This document shows positions 51,059-59,928 of a stretch of 64,000 nt of DNA, in pieces. The stretch lies in the NCBI GenBank assembly GCA_016713175.1, contig JADJPQ010000001.1:248001-312000 (forward strand). Reading direction: 5' to 3'. A program made the translations under genes and the position numbers. Numbering within the stretch: position 1 is the first letter of the stretch; every line of letters starts with the position of its first letter. This DNA comes from Planctomycetota bacterium. Its GTDB lineage: Bacteria > Planctomycetota > UBA1135 > UBA2386. Under the pieces are notes generated by a model that did not search any database, had not been told where the DNA came from, and saw nothing but the letters and a program-made list of their open reading frames with translations.

Positions 51059-51175
51059 ATGAACCCGTCAGCAGGATCTCCGCGGCGCCGGGTGCCGGGC
51101 TGGCTGGTGCTCGCGGTCGCCATCGGCCTGATTGCGGTCGCCGGCCTGGTGATCTGGTTCGGGCCGCGGCGCTGA
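51059..51175 (+). CDS. 38-residue single-pass membrane peptide
   Basis: A short frame that is easily missed. ATG 51059 comes three bases after the permease stop and it ends at TGA 51173-51175. The 38 residues are a basic N-terminus (MNPSAGSPRRRVPG), one transmembrane helix (WLVLAVAIGLIAVAGLVIWF) and a basic end GPRR. Small membrane peptides of this kind often stabilise a transporter; here the tight spacing after the two permease genes suggests a small accessory subunit. Support is the position, coding-like codon use and length, so confidence is moderate. Confidence 0.6.
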   Translation: MNPSAGSPRRRVPGWLVLAVAIGLIAVAGLVIWFGPRR

Positions 51176-51278
51176 GCCGGCAGCGCCGGAACGGAATCTT
51201 GCCGCAGGCAGAATCCTCGCGACCCTCGAACGCGATAGCATCGTCGCGCGCTGGTCGTCGACCACCCAGAAACCAACC

Positions 51279-52307
51279 ATGACGCTGATCCGCAATCTGT
51301 CGTGCTTCCTGACCCTCGCGTTGCCGCTGGCGGCGCAACAAGCCGATGCTCGCTCGTACGTGCCGCCCGGCTTCACTGTCGAGGCCTTCGTCGACTTCGC
51401 TGCTCTCAAAGAACACGAACTCTGGGACGCGATCCGCGGGTCGGCGGTCGGCAGCCTGTTCGGCATGGCCGAGCAGGAACTCGGCTTCGAGCTCGCCGAT
51501 CTCGACAAGCTGTACGCGTTCCCGGAGACCGGTCGCAAGGGCGAAGGGCTGAGCCAGGGTGGGCTGATGATCATGGTCGGCAACGACTCGGTGACGTTGC
51601 CGCCCAACCAGAGTCGTTGCGAAGAGGGCAAACTCGGCGACTACCAGGCCCTGCTCGGCAAGTACGGCGATGATCCCGACCACTGGGTGCAGATCCGGCC
51701 AGGCCTGTTGCTGATGGGCACCAATCACATCGTCCGACCGCTCCTTGCCAAGGAAGTGCAGCCCGGCGTTCCCGAAGGTGACATGCTCGCGCTGACCTCG
51801 GTCAAGGGCAGCATGGCGCACCTGGTGATGGCGATCACCGACGAGATGCTCGACGACCTGCCGTTCCCGGTGCCGGAAGGCGTGCTGCAGCAGGACGACA
51901 AGCCGCAGTTCTTCATGATCCGGTTGCGGCTGCAGCCGGGCGCATCCGCGGACGAGGAACCGCAGGTGTTCCTGGAGGCGGCGCTGCGGCACGTCAACGG
52001 CAGCAAGGGGCCGGCCGCGCTGAAGGGGCTGGCCGATCAGGGGCTGGCGGAGGCGAAGAAGCACCCGCGGCTGGCGGCGTTCAAGCAGTTCTGGTCGAAG
52101 ATCGAACTGCGCACCGACGGTCGCGATCTGGCGTTGTCGCTGCCACTCGGTCGGCCGCGCGATGCGGCGGGACAGCTCGTGATGTTGGCGGCGCCGTTGA
52201 TGATGCTCGGTACCACGGAGGCGGTACCGGCGCCCGTCGAAGCGGCGCCGGAAGAGAAGCCGGCCGAAGAACCCAAGCCTGCTGGTGGCGGCCGCGGCGG
52301 CAACTGA
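51279..52307 (+). CDS. Secreted protein of unknown function
   Basis: 342 residues with signal peptide MTLIRNLSCFLTLALPLAA. The body begins SYVPPGFTVEAFVDFAALKE and DLDKLYAFPETGR, then runs through HWVQIRPGLLLMG, GDMLALTSVKG and a C-terminal ALSLPLGRP. It resembles the secreted planctomycete proteins that report an L-shaped score domain (PPGF-type start, DLDKL core), but I cannot assign it to a named family. The last 40 residues are Pro/Glu/Gly-rich. The stretch upstream (51190 onward) carries a 16-base motif also found before the gene at 2339. Convergent to mutS. Confidence 0.75.
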   Translation: MTLIRNLSCFLTLALPLAAQQADARSYVPPGFTVEAFVDFAALKEHELWDAIRGSAVGSLFGMAEQELGFELADLDKLYAFPETGRKGEGLSQGGLMIMVGNDSVTLPPNQSRCEEGKLGDYQALLGKYGDDPDHWVQIRPGLLLMGTNHIVRPLLAKEVQPGVPEGDMLALTSVKGSMAHLVMAITDEMLDDLPFPVPEGVLQQDDKPQFFMIRLRLQPGASADEEPQVFLEAALRHVNGSKGPAALKGLADQGLAEAKKHPRLAAFKQFWSKIELRTDGRDLALSLPLGRPRDAAGQLVMLAAPLMMLGTTEAVPAPVEAAPEEKPAEEPKPAGGGRGGN

Positions 52308-52330
52308 GCCATCGGCGGTTCGCGCCGCGA

Positions 52331-54926
52331 TCAACCGCGAGCGCGCTGCTGCCAGGCAGCCAGCAGTTCGAGCGCCTGCCGCGGCGTCAGCCCATCGACA
52401 TCGAGCCCGCGCAGTTCCTCGACCAGCGGATCCGGCGGCGGCGCGAACAGTTCCTTCTGCTTCGGTCCGCCGCGCTTGCTGCTCTTCGCCGACACCAGCG
52501 CCTGCTGCACGACGTCGCCTTCTTCCTCGAGTTCGTGCAGCACGGTGCGCGCGCGCCCGATCACTCCGGCTGGGATCCCCGCCAGGCGCGCGACGTGCAG
52601 CCCATAGCTGCGATCGGTGCCGCCGGTCTCGATCCGGTGCAAGAACACGATCTCGTCGCCCCATTCGCGGACCGCGACACGGCAATTGACGATGCCTTTG
52701 CCCGGCCCGGCGAGGTCCATCAGCTGGTGATAGTGCGTGGCGAACAGCGCGCGGCAGCCGATCCGATCGTGCAGGTCCTCGGCGATCGCCCAGGCCAGCG
52801 ACAGGCCGTCGTAGGTCGACGTGCCGCGGCCGACCTCGTCGAGGATCACCAGGCTCCTCGCCGTCGCGTTGTTCAGGATGTTCGCGGTCTCGGTCATTTC
52901 GACCATGAACGTCGATGCGCCGCGGCTGATGTCGTCGGCGCCGCCGACCCGCGTGAACACCCGGTCGCAGACGCCGATCCGCGCGGCCTTGGCCGGCACG
53001 AAGCTGCCGATCTGCGCCAGCAGCACGATCAGGGCGTTCTGCCGGATCCAGGTCGATTTGCCGGCCATGTTGGGGCCGGTCAGCAGCACCAGGGAACGCT
53101 GCGGCGGCTCCAGATCGGTGTCGTTGGCGACGAACGTGCCGGCGGCGTGGGTGGCCTCGATCACCGGATGGCGGCCGTCCTCGATCCGCAGCACGCGCGA
53201 ATCGTCGACCACCGGCCGGCAGTAGTGCCGTTCCCGCGCGACGGCTGCCAGCCCGGCGAGCACGTCGAGCTCGGCGACGAGCGCCGCGGTTCGTTGCAGT
53301 CGCGAAGCCTCGCCGGCGACCCGTTGGCGCAGTTCGGCGAACAGTGAGTATTCCAGATCGCGCGAGTTCTCTTCCGCCTTCAGGATCTTGGTCTCGAACG
53401 TGCGCAGCTCGTCGGTGACGTAGCGCTCGGCGTTCTTGGTGGTCTGTTTGCGGACGAACTCCGGCGGCAACGCCACTTCCTTGTGCGTGTGCGTGACCTC
53501 GAGGTAGTAGCCGAACACGCGGTTGAACCCGACCTTCAGGCTCGGGATGCCGGTGCGCTCGATCAGCTGCTGCTGGTAGCGCGCCATCCAGGCTGTGGAG
53601 TCGCGCGCGAGCTCGCGCAGTTCGTCGAGTTCTTGGTGCCAGCCGGGGCGGATCAGTCCGCCTTCCTTGACCGGCAGCGGTGGTTCGTCGACCAGTGTCG
53701 TCGCGATCGCATTCGCCAGATCGGCCAGTGGATCCAGGTCGGTCGCGAGCTGGCGCAGCGTCGTGGTTGCCGCGTTCGCCAGCCGGGTGCGGATCGCCGG
53801 CAGTTGCTCGAGACTCTGGCGCAGACCGACGAGATCACGCGCATGGGCGCGGCCGAACGCGGCCCGCGACGTCAACCGTTCGAGATCGAGGATGCGCTCC
53901 AGTCTGCCGCCCAGTTCGCCGAGCAGAGCACTGTCGGCGTGCAGTTCGGCCACCGCCTCCTGGCGGGCCTGGATCTCGTCGGCGGACGTCAGTGGCGCCA
54001 GGAGCCACGTGCGCAGCAGTCGCGCCCCCATCGGCGTTCGCGTCCGATCGAGGATCGCCAGCACCGGCGTGCCCTCGTCGCCGCGCATCGTCTGCACCAG
54101 TTCGAGGCTTTGCCGCGTGGCCCGGTCGAGCCGCATGTACTTGCCTTCCTGCCAGGCCTCGGGCGTGCGCAGGTGCGGCACCGCGCCCTTCTGCGTCTCC
54201 TGCAGGTAGCTGAGCAACGCGCCGGCTGCGCCGATCGCCAGCGGCAGTTCCTGGATGCCGAAACCCGCCAGCGTCGCGGTCTGGAAGTGCTGCAGCAGTG
54301 CACGGCTGCCGGTGTCGAGTCCGAAGTCGTAGCCGGCGCGGAACGTGATCGGCGCGTCGACGCCGTGCAGGAACGGCCGGTCGCCGCCGCGCAGTTCTTC
54401 CGCCAGCAGCAGTTCGGCGGCCTCGACGCGCGCGATTTCGTCGCCAAGCCGGGACGTCGGCACTTCATGCACGAAGAACGCGCCGGTCGAGATCTCGATC
54501 CACGCCAGACCGGCGCGATCCTTCTGCACGCTGGCCGCGACCAGATGGTTGGACCGACGATGGTCGAGCAGGTTGTCCTCGGTCAAGGTGCCCGGCGTGA
54601 CGACGCGAACGACGGCGCGTTCGACCAGGCCTTTGGCCTCCTTCGGGTCCTGCGTCTGTTCGCAGATCGCGACCTTGAAGCCCTGTTGCACCAGCTTCTT
54701 CAGGTAGCCGTCGATCGCGCGCACCGGCACGCCGGCCATCGGGATCGCGCCGTCGCCCTTGCTGCGGCTGGTCAGCGTCAGCGCCGAGGGCGCGCGCGGC
54801 GGTCTTGGCGTCGTCGAAGAACAGTTCGTAGAAGTCGCCCATCCGGAAGAACAGCAACGCGTCGGCGTGCTGTTTCTTCGCCGCCAGGTACTGCGCCATG
54901 GCCGGCGTGCTGGCGGTGTCGGTCAC
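52331..54926 (-). CDS. mutS: DNA mismatch repair protein MutS (frameshift near N-terminus)
   Basis: 864 residues once one base is removed. The N-terminus from GTG 54926 has the mismatch-binding FRMGDFYELFF, with the Phe-x-Glu motif (Phe32, Glu34). At about 54782-54786 an extra G shifts the frame; downstream, the sequence continues correctly (GVPVRAIDGYLKKLVQQGFK and on). All later parts are present: connector, core, clamp and the ATPase with LLTGPNMAGKSTWIRQ (Walker A, near 615), LVILDEVGRGTSTYDG (Walker B), and GTDRSYGLHVARLAG. It starts a mismatch repair event by binding mispairs. The start overlaps the cysteine desulfurase stop by GTGA. Confidence 0.93.
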
Positions 54927-56122
54927 CGCCGGGCTCCGTCGGCGGCGTTGCCGCGCGGCGCCTGGTCGCGTAGTGCGCTTGCCTCATCGACCAGGATGTC
55001 GATCGCCGAACGCACTTCGGCCGTGGTCGTCGTGCGGGCGAACGAGATCCGGAACACCTCGCGCGCCGCCTGGCGATCGAGCCCGATCGCCGCCAGCACG
55101 TGGTTGTCCACCTTCTGCGGCTTGCTGTCGTCGTGCGCGCCATGACAGGCTGCGCCGATCGAGAACGCCAGGCCGCGGCGATCGCAGCGCAGCATCAACG
55201 TCTCGCCGATGACTCCCGGAATCCGCAGCGACACGATGTGCGGCAGCCGCCGCTCCGGATCGCCGAGCCGCACGGCGTCCGGGAACTCGTCGAGCACCGC
55301 GCTTTCGACCATGTCCGCCAGCGTGCGCGTGTGCTGCGCCGTGCTGGCCAGCGTCGTCATCGCGTGCTCGGCGGCGACCATCAGGCCGACGGCGCCGGGC
55401 ACGTTCTCGGTGCCGCCACGCAGGCCGTGTTCCTGGCCGCCGGCGAGTTGCAGCGGCGCGATCCTGGCCTTGCTCGACAACGCCAGGAAACCGACGCCGC
55501 GTGGCCCGTGGAACTTGTGACCCGAGACCGCCACCGAATCGACGTCGGCGTCGTCCAGATCGAACGGCAGCTTGCCGTAGGTCTGCACCAGATCGACGTG
55601 GATGTGGGCGTCCGGCGCCGCGCGGCGGATCAACTCGACCAGGGCCGGCAGATCCAGCAGCGTGCCGAGTTCGTTGTGTCCGTGCAGCAGCGCGACGACG
55701 GCCACGTCGCGGCCGAGGGCGCCGAACAACGTCTCCGGGTCCAGGCCGCCGGTCCTGGTCACCGGCAGTCGCGTCACCTGGTGCCGCCAGCGAGCCAGCA
55801 GCGACGAACACTCGAGAATCGCCGGGTGATCGCTCTGCGCCATCAACACACGACCGGACGATCGCATCGCGGCGGCGCCGACGATGCCGAGGTAGTCGGC
55901 TTCGCTGCCGCCGGAGGTGAACACGATCTCGGCAGCGCCGAGCGTGCCGCGCAGGAACTCGCGGGCATCTTCGAGGCGCTGCCTGGCCGGCGGCCCGAAC
56001 GAGTGCTTGCTGCTCGGGTTGCCAAAGCAATCGAGCGCGGTGGTCGCCATGGCATCGACCACCTCCGGCAGGGGCCTGGTGGTGGCGGCGTTGTCGAGGT
56101 AGATCGCTCGTTCCGCGGTCAT
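54923..56122 (-). CDS. Cysteine desulfurase (NifS/IscS-like)
   Basis: 399 residues. The N-terminal IYLDNAATTRPLPEVVDAM and FTSGGSEADYLGIVGAA, PLP Lys near 200 in AVSGHKFHGPRGVGFL and the active Cys near 324 in SIGAACHGAHDD (followed by the SKP segment of group I enzymes). It takes sulfur from cysteine for Fe-S clusters and thio-modifications. The active loop is GAACHG rather than the usual GSACHS or GSACTS, so the activity should be checked. It is directly upstream of mutS with overlap, and may start that operon. Confidence 0.9.
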   Translation of the reverse strand: MTAERAIYLDNAATTRPLPEVVDAMATTALDCFGNPSSKHSFGPPARQRLEDAREFLRGTLGAAEIVFTSGGSEADYLGIVGAAAMRSSGRVLMAQSDHPAILECSSLLARWRHQVTRLPVTRTGGLDPETLFGALGRDVAVVALLHGHNELGTLLDLPALVELIRRAAPDAHIHVDLVQTYGKLPFDLDDADVDSVAVSGHKFHGPRGVGFLALSSKARIAPLQLAGGQEHGLRGGTENVPGAVGLMVAAEHAMTTLASTAQHTRTLADMVESAVLDEFPDAVRLGDPERRLPHIVSLRIPGVIGETLMLRCDRRGLAFSIGAACHGAHDDSKPQKVDNHVLAAIGLDRQAAREVFRISFARTTTTAEVRSAIDILVDEASALRDQAPRGNAADGARR

Positions 56123-56154
56123 TGCCGGATCATGACGCGCGGCACGGCCGGCGG

Positions 56155-58032
56155 CTACCGGCGAGTCGGGCCCGCCGGTCCCCCGGGACCGGATCCCGCA
56201 TCCCGTGCTGGCGGCTCCCCGTTGCGCTTGCCGTCGTTCTTGCCACGCAGCGTATCGAGCCGGTAGCGCTTGATCTTCTCGAACAGCGTCGACTGCGCGA
56301 TGCCGAGCAGTTTGGCGGCACGCTGGCGGTTGTGGTCGACCCGCGCCAGCACTTCGGCGATGTGTTTGCGTTCGATGTCCTCCAGGGTCGGCACGCCGAT
56401 CGGCGCGGCCGGAGCGCCTTCCTGCAGGTGGTCGGGAAGGTGGCGCGGCGCGATCGGCTGCGCACCGGCACGGGCCGCGGCGGCCTCGAGTTGCGCCCGC
56501 AGTTCGGTCAGGTTGCCAGGCCACGGATACACGGTCAGCAGTCGCTTGGCCCCTTCCGACAACATGCGGGGCCGGCCGTCGGGCAACGGCCCCATCTCCG
56601 ACAGGATCAGCTCGGCCAGCGACAACACGTCGCGCGGGTCGTCGCGCAGCGGTGGAATGCCAAAGCAGGTGCCGCCGAGCAATTGTGCCAGTGCCGGGTG
56701 CAGGCGTGACTCGGCGCCCGGTTCGGTGAAGGCGGCGCCAGCGACCAGCCGGACATCGATGGCCGTGTTGGCGTCGAGTCGGCGGGTCTGCAGAACGGTC
56801 GCCAGTCGCCCTTGGACCACTTCCGGCAGCAGTTCGGGGTGGTCGATGTACAGCGTACCGCCCTGCGCGCGGGCGATTGCCCCGCCATGACCGTTGCCGC
56901 TGCCGAACAGCTCGTCCTCGACGCGGTGGGGCGCCACCATCGTGGCGTAGAACGACACGAACTTGCTGGTCGTCCGCTGACTCTGGGAGTGCAGGTAGTG
57001 CGCCAGTTCCTCGCGTTCGGTGCCGTCCTCGCCGAGCAACAGCACGGGGGTGTCCTGTGCGGCGGCAGTACGCACCTGGGGCCGCAACTGTTGCAGCCGC
57101 GAACTCGCCAGGATCGTCGCTTGCGCGGCGGTGCCTTGGAAGCGCAGTCGGTCCAGCTCGCTGCGCAGCTCGAGCCGGTTCTGCGTCTCCTGCAGGCGTT
57201 GCCAGGTCACGGAGCCGATCGCGCGCGCCATCCGCAGCACCTCCTGACCCTTGGGTGCTTGCGGGCGTGCCTCTTCGACGACGATGACGCCGGCCGGACC
57301 TTGCCCGAACGGAATCACCAGCCGCTCGACCAGCGCACCGCGTAGGTGCACCGTCACCAGGAAGGCCTGGTCGGCGACGCGCGCTTCGCGCAGCAGTTGT
57401 TCGGGAACGTGCAGCTCCCGTTCCTGATCGCTGTGATCCATGGTCGCGAGGCACTCGAAGCCGCCGCTCGGCTGGAAACGGCCGAGCGTGCCGCGGCGCC
57501 GCCCGGTCAGGTTCAGCGCCATGTCCAGCAACGGTTCGGCGACCTCCTGCAGCGAGCCGAGATCGGCCAGCGGCCACTCGAGGCTCTCGAGCAGGCGGGT
57601 GACTTCATCGGGCTCCAGCGGTGCTGGCGTCGGCGATACCGCCAGTTCGCGGTCGAGCACTTCGCGGGCGACGACCTGGGTCTGGCCGAGATCCGCGACC
57701 ACCCGGACCCGGCTGACCCGGCGATCCAGCGTGATCCGGGTCAGGCCGATCACCATCGTCTGGTTCAGCGGGAAGACCCCTTGGCGCATCGGGCGCCCGT
57801 TCAGTAGCACCGGGTTGGCGCCGCCGAGGTCCTTGAACAGGAACTCCTCGTCACGGCGCTCGAGCCGCAGATGCTTGCGACTGACCGTCTGGTCGGGCAG
57901 CGTGATGTCGCAATCGTTGGCGCGCCCGATGACCCATTCGGTTCCGGTCAACGTGAACGTCCGGATCGATTCGCCGTGGAAGATCAACAGGCGGTACGAA
58001 GTGGAAGCGCCGGCGTTGTTCTCGATGGGCAC
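56155..58032 (-). CDS. FHA-domain regulator with degenerate AAA+ and Fis-type HTH
   Basis: 625 residues from GTG 58032. Residues about 12-95 form an FHA domain (EWVIGRANDCDITL, VSRKHLRL). A GAF-like region follows (about 140-290), then a domain placed like the sigma-54 AAA+ core (about 320-540). That core is decayed: the Walker A is LGEDGTEREEL, without GK[TS]; the GAFTGA loop is replaced by FGSGNGHGGAIARAQ; Walker B is LYIDHPE (Asp-His). The C-terminal Fis HTH (RKHIAEVLARVDHNRQRAAK, LLGIAQSTLFEKIKRY) is intact. It probably binds DNA and phosphoproteins but cannot drive sigma-54 opening by ATP. Confidence 0.87.
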   Translation of the reverse strand: MPIENNAGASTSYRLLIFHGESIRTFTLTGTEWVIGRANDCDITLPDQTVSRKHLRLERRDEEFLFKDLGGANPVLLNGRPMRQGVFPLNQTMVIGLTRITLDRRVSRVRVVADLGQTQVVAREVLDRELAVSPTPAPLEPDEVTRLLESLEWPLADLGSLQEVAEPLLDMALNLTGRRRGTLGRFQPSGGFECLATMDHSDQERELHVPEQLLREARVADQAFLVTVHLRGALVERLVIPFGQGPAGVIVVEEARPQAPKGQEVLRMARAIGSVTWQRLQETQNRLELRSELDRLRFQGTAAQATILASSRLQQLRPQVRTAAAQDTPVLLLGEDGTEREELAHYLHSQSQRTTSKFVSFYATMVAPHRVEDELFGSGNGHGGAIARAQGGTLYIDHPELLPEVVQGRLATVLQTRRLDANTAIDVRLVAGAAFTEPGAESRLHPALAQLLGGTCFGIPPLRDDPRDVLSLAELILSEMGPLPDGRPRMLSEGAKRLLTVYPWPGNLTELRAQLEAAAARAGAQPIAPRHLPDHLQEGAPAAPIGVPTLEDIERKHIAEVLARVDHNRQRAAKLLGIAQSTLFEKIKRYRLDTLRGKNDGKRNGEPPARDAGSGPGGPAGPTRR

Positions 58033-58132
58033 TGTGGGTCTCCTGCTGGCATCGTGAGAGTCTCCGAAATCCGGTGCAAGACGACAAGTGGCCGCAATCG
58101 GCTTCGATTTCCGCGGTCCAAGAGGCGGGCAA

Positions 58133-58161
58133 ATTGACAATCGGTCAATATTGGTTACCAT
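58133..58161 (+). promoter_or_regulatory. Promoter with inverted-repeat operator before the UPF0354 gene
   Basis: An AT-rich island in G+C-rich DNA. A -35 box TTGACA (58134-58139, perfect), a 16-base spacer and a -10 box TACCAT (58156-58161, four of six). An inverted repeat ATTGAC-N5-GTCAAT (58133-58149) covers the -35 box and could be a repressor site. The distance to ATG 58290 is about 120 bases, leaving a long leader; the gene at 58032 on the other strand may share control. Seen: sequence and spacing. Inferred: binding protein and strength. Confidence 0.65.
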
Positions 58162-58289
58162 GTAGCACGTCTCGGGAGCCAGGAAGTCAAGTTCCCTCGT
58201 CCGCGGGACAACCCCGTCTTCGGAGCTCCGCCCACCGGCGCTCGCCTCGGTCTACGGTTCGCCGCCGCCTCGAGCCGATACCGCGCACC

Positions 58290-59153
58290 ATGTGGCTCTG
58301 GCTCGTACTCGGCTGGTGCGCGACTTCCGTCGTTGTCGCGGCGGTCCACCATCGAATCCGCAGTGTCCAGGGCGCCATGCCGGCGGAGGTCGAAGAGTTC
58401 CTGCTACGGCTCGAGACGACGCTGGCGCAACGGCACCCGGAGGTCGAGTACCTCGGTCTGCTGCCGGGACAGTTCACCTGTGTGTTGCGCGTGAACGGTC
58501 AGGAGACGCCGGTCGCGCTACAGGATGCCTACCGCCATTCGCTGGCGTTCCCGGACGAGATCGCCACCCTCGTCGATCGAATGGTCACCGACATCCAGGA
58601 AGTCGGACTCGATCGCGTCGGTGACCACGATCTGGCCGGCGTCGCGACGCATGTGCTGCCACAGATCCGGACCCGCGGCTGGCTCGACCAGCGTGGCTGC
58701 TTCGGCGATTCCGGTCTGGTCCATCGCGCGATCAACCAGGAACTCGTGGTCGTCTATGTGATCGACGATCCGCAGTGCATGGTCTTCGTCTGCCGCGCTC
58801 ACTTGCGCAACTGGCGACTCGGCGAGGCCGACCTGCACAATCTGGCGATCGCCAATCTGCATCGGCTCGGCACGGCCGGTTTGGAGCAGGCGAGCCGGGC
58901 AGGCGGCCCGATGCTGCTCGATTCCGGGGATGGCTACGATGCGGCGCGCGTACTTCTGCTCGAACAGGGAGTCGACGGGCTGCTCGTGGCGATGCCGGAC
59001 CGTGATGTGCTGTGGGTCGGGCAGGAGCGGGGCCAGGATCTGGCGAGCCTGATGGCCACGACCGAGGCGATCGCGCGCGATGCAGCGCACCCGGTGTCGC
59101 CGCACCTGTTCCGGGTCAAGGCCGGTCAGCTCGAGGTCGTCGAGCGAACGTGA
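58290..59153 (+). CDS. UPF0354 (DUF1444, YtpQ-like) protein
   Basis: 287 residues from ATG 58290. A hydrophobic N-terminus (WLWLVLGWCATSVVVAAVHH) is added to the family core. The core (about 70-285) has VEYLGLLPGQFTCVLRVNGQ, VLPQIRTRGWL, NQELVVVYVIDDPQCMVFV, LRNWRLGEADLHNLAIANL and VLLLEQGVDGLLVAMPDRDV, the order seen in YtpQ-type UPF0354 proteins. The added membrane anchor is not usual. Function unknown. Its last 38 bases overlap the end of the convergent gene at 59116. Confidence 0.82.
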   Translation: MWLWLVLGWCATSVVVAAVHHRIRSVQGAMPAEVEEFLLRLETTLAQRHPEVEYLGLLPGQFTCVLRVNGQETPVALQDAYRHSLAFPDEIATLVDRMVTDIQEVGLDRVGDHDLAGVATHVLPQIRTRGWLDQRGCFGDSGLVHRAINQELVVVYVIDDPQCMVFVCRAHLRNWRLGEADLHNLAIANLHRLGTAGLEQASRAGGPMLLDSGDGYDAARVLLLEQGVDGLLVAMPDRDVLWVGQERGQDLASLMATTEAIARDAAHPVSPHLFRVKAGQLEVVERT

Positions 59154-59901
59154 GCCGCTGTTCCAGCGGCCCGCGCACCGAAATCGCCGCCGGCTGCCAC
59201 GGCCCGTCGAGCAGCGGTTCCAGCTCGTAGTCGCCGGCGCCGAGCGCCAGCGTCCATGGCTTCGCCGGGTCGATGGTCAGACCGGCCGGTCCACTCCGGG
59301 GCAAGCGCCAGGCCGGTTCGCCGATGCGGCGCAACGCGAACGGCCGGCTGCGCAGCGGCGCGGCACCAGGGAGGTCCAGGTGCAGTGTGACCGGATGCGG
59401 CGCCGCGTCGATGTCGATCTGCTGCCCGGTCGAGGGTGCCGACAGGCTCGTGCTGGCCCACCATGCCGACGCCGCGCTGGCGTGTTGTTCGGCGACGAAC
59501 ACCCGGAGCGGGCGGCGCGGCACCTGCATCGTCCAACGGCGGCTCGACGTGCCGGGGGCGTCACCGAAGGGCAGCCAGGCCAATGGCGCCTGGGTGTCCG
59601 CGGTGGTCACCAGGACCCCTGCGGTCGGCGGCGCGTTCGGGGCGCCGTTCACCACGATCGCGACTTCGACTTCGTCCGCGGCCCAGGTCGACGACGCATC
59701 CGTCGGCACGGCGTCGCCGACGGGGCGGTCCGCGCCCGCGGCGAGGTGCTCTGGCGGCGGGAGCTGGCGTTCTCGGAGCGGCTGCGCACTGGCAACGCCG
59801 GCGACCGGTTCGCGATGCCAGGCGATCAGCGCGGCGTAGCCGGCGAGCGCCAGCAAGGCGGCGAACAGCAGTGAGATCAGCAGCGTGGCGAAGAAGCGGA
59901 T
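59116..59901 (-). CDS. Single-pass membrane protein (ATC at start position)
   Basis: About 261 residues. One N-terminal transmembrane helix (FFATLLISLLFAALLALAGY) is followed by a periplasmic domain with beta-strand character (VEVAIVVNGAPN, PLAWLPFGDAPG, RPLRVFVAEQHAS, PHPVTLHLDLPG) reminiscent of carboxypeptidase-regulatory or Ig-like folds. No canonical ATG, GTG or TTG starts the helix: an ATC at 59899-59901 lies 8 bases after a good GGAGG ribosome-binding site, so it may be a non-standard start or an ATG sequencing error; a TTG at 59856 would lose half the helix. It follows the large glycine-rich gene by 27 bases. Confidence 0.65.
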   Translation of the reverse strand: MRFFATLLISLLFAALLALAGYAALIAWHREPVAGVASAQPLRERQLPPPEHLAAGADRPVGDAVPTDASSTWAADEVEVAIVVNGAPNAPPTAGVLVTTADTQAPLAWLPFGDAPGTSSRRWTMQVPRRPLRVFVAEQHASAASAWWASTSLSAPSTGQQIDIDAAPHPVTLHLDLPGAAPLRSRPFALRRIGEPAWRLPRSGPAGLTIDPAKPWTLALGAGDYELEPLLDGPWQPAAISVRGPLEQRLTFARRPRADRP

Positions 59902-59928
59902 CGGTGGGGCCTCCGTCCTTCAGTCTAT

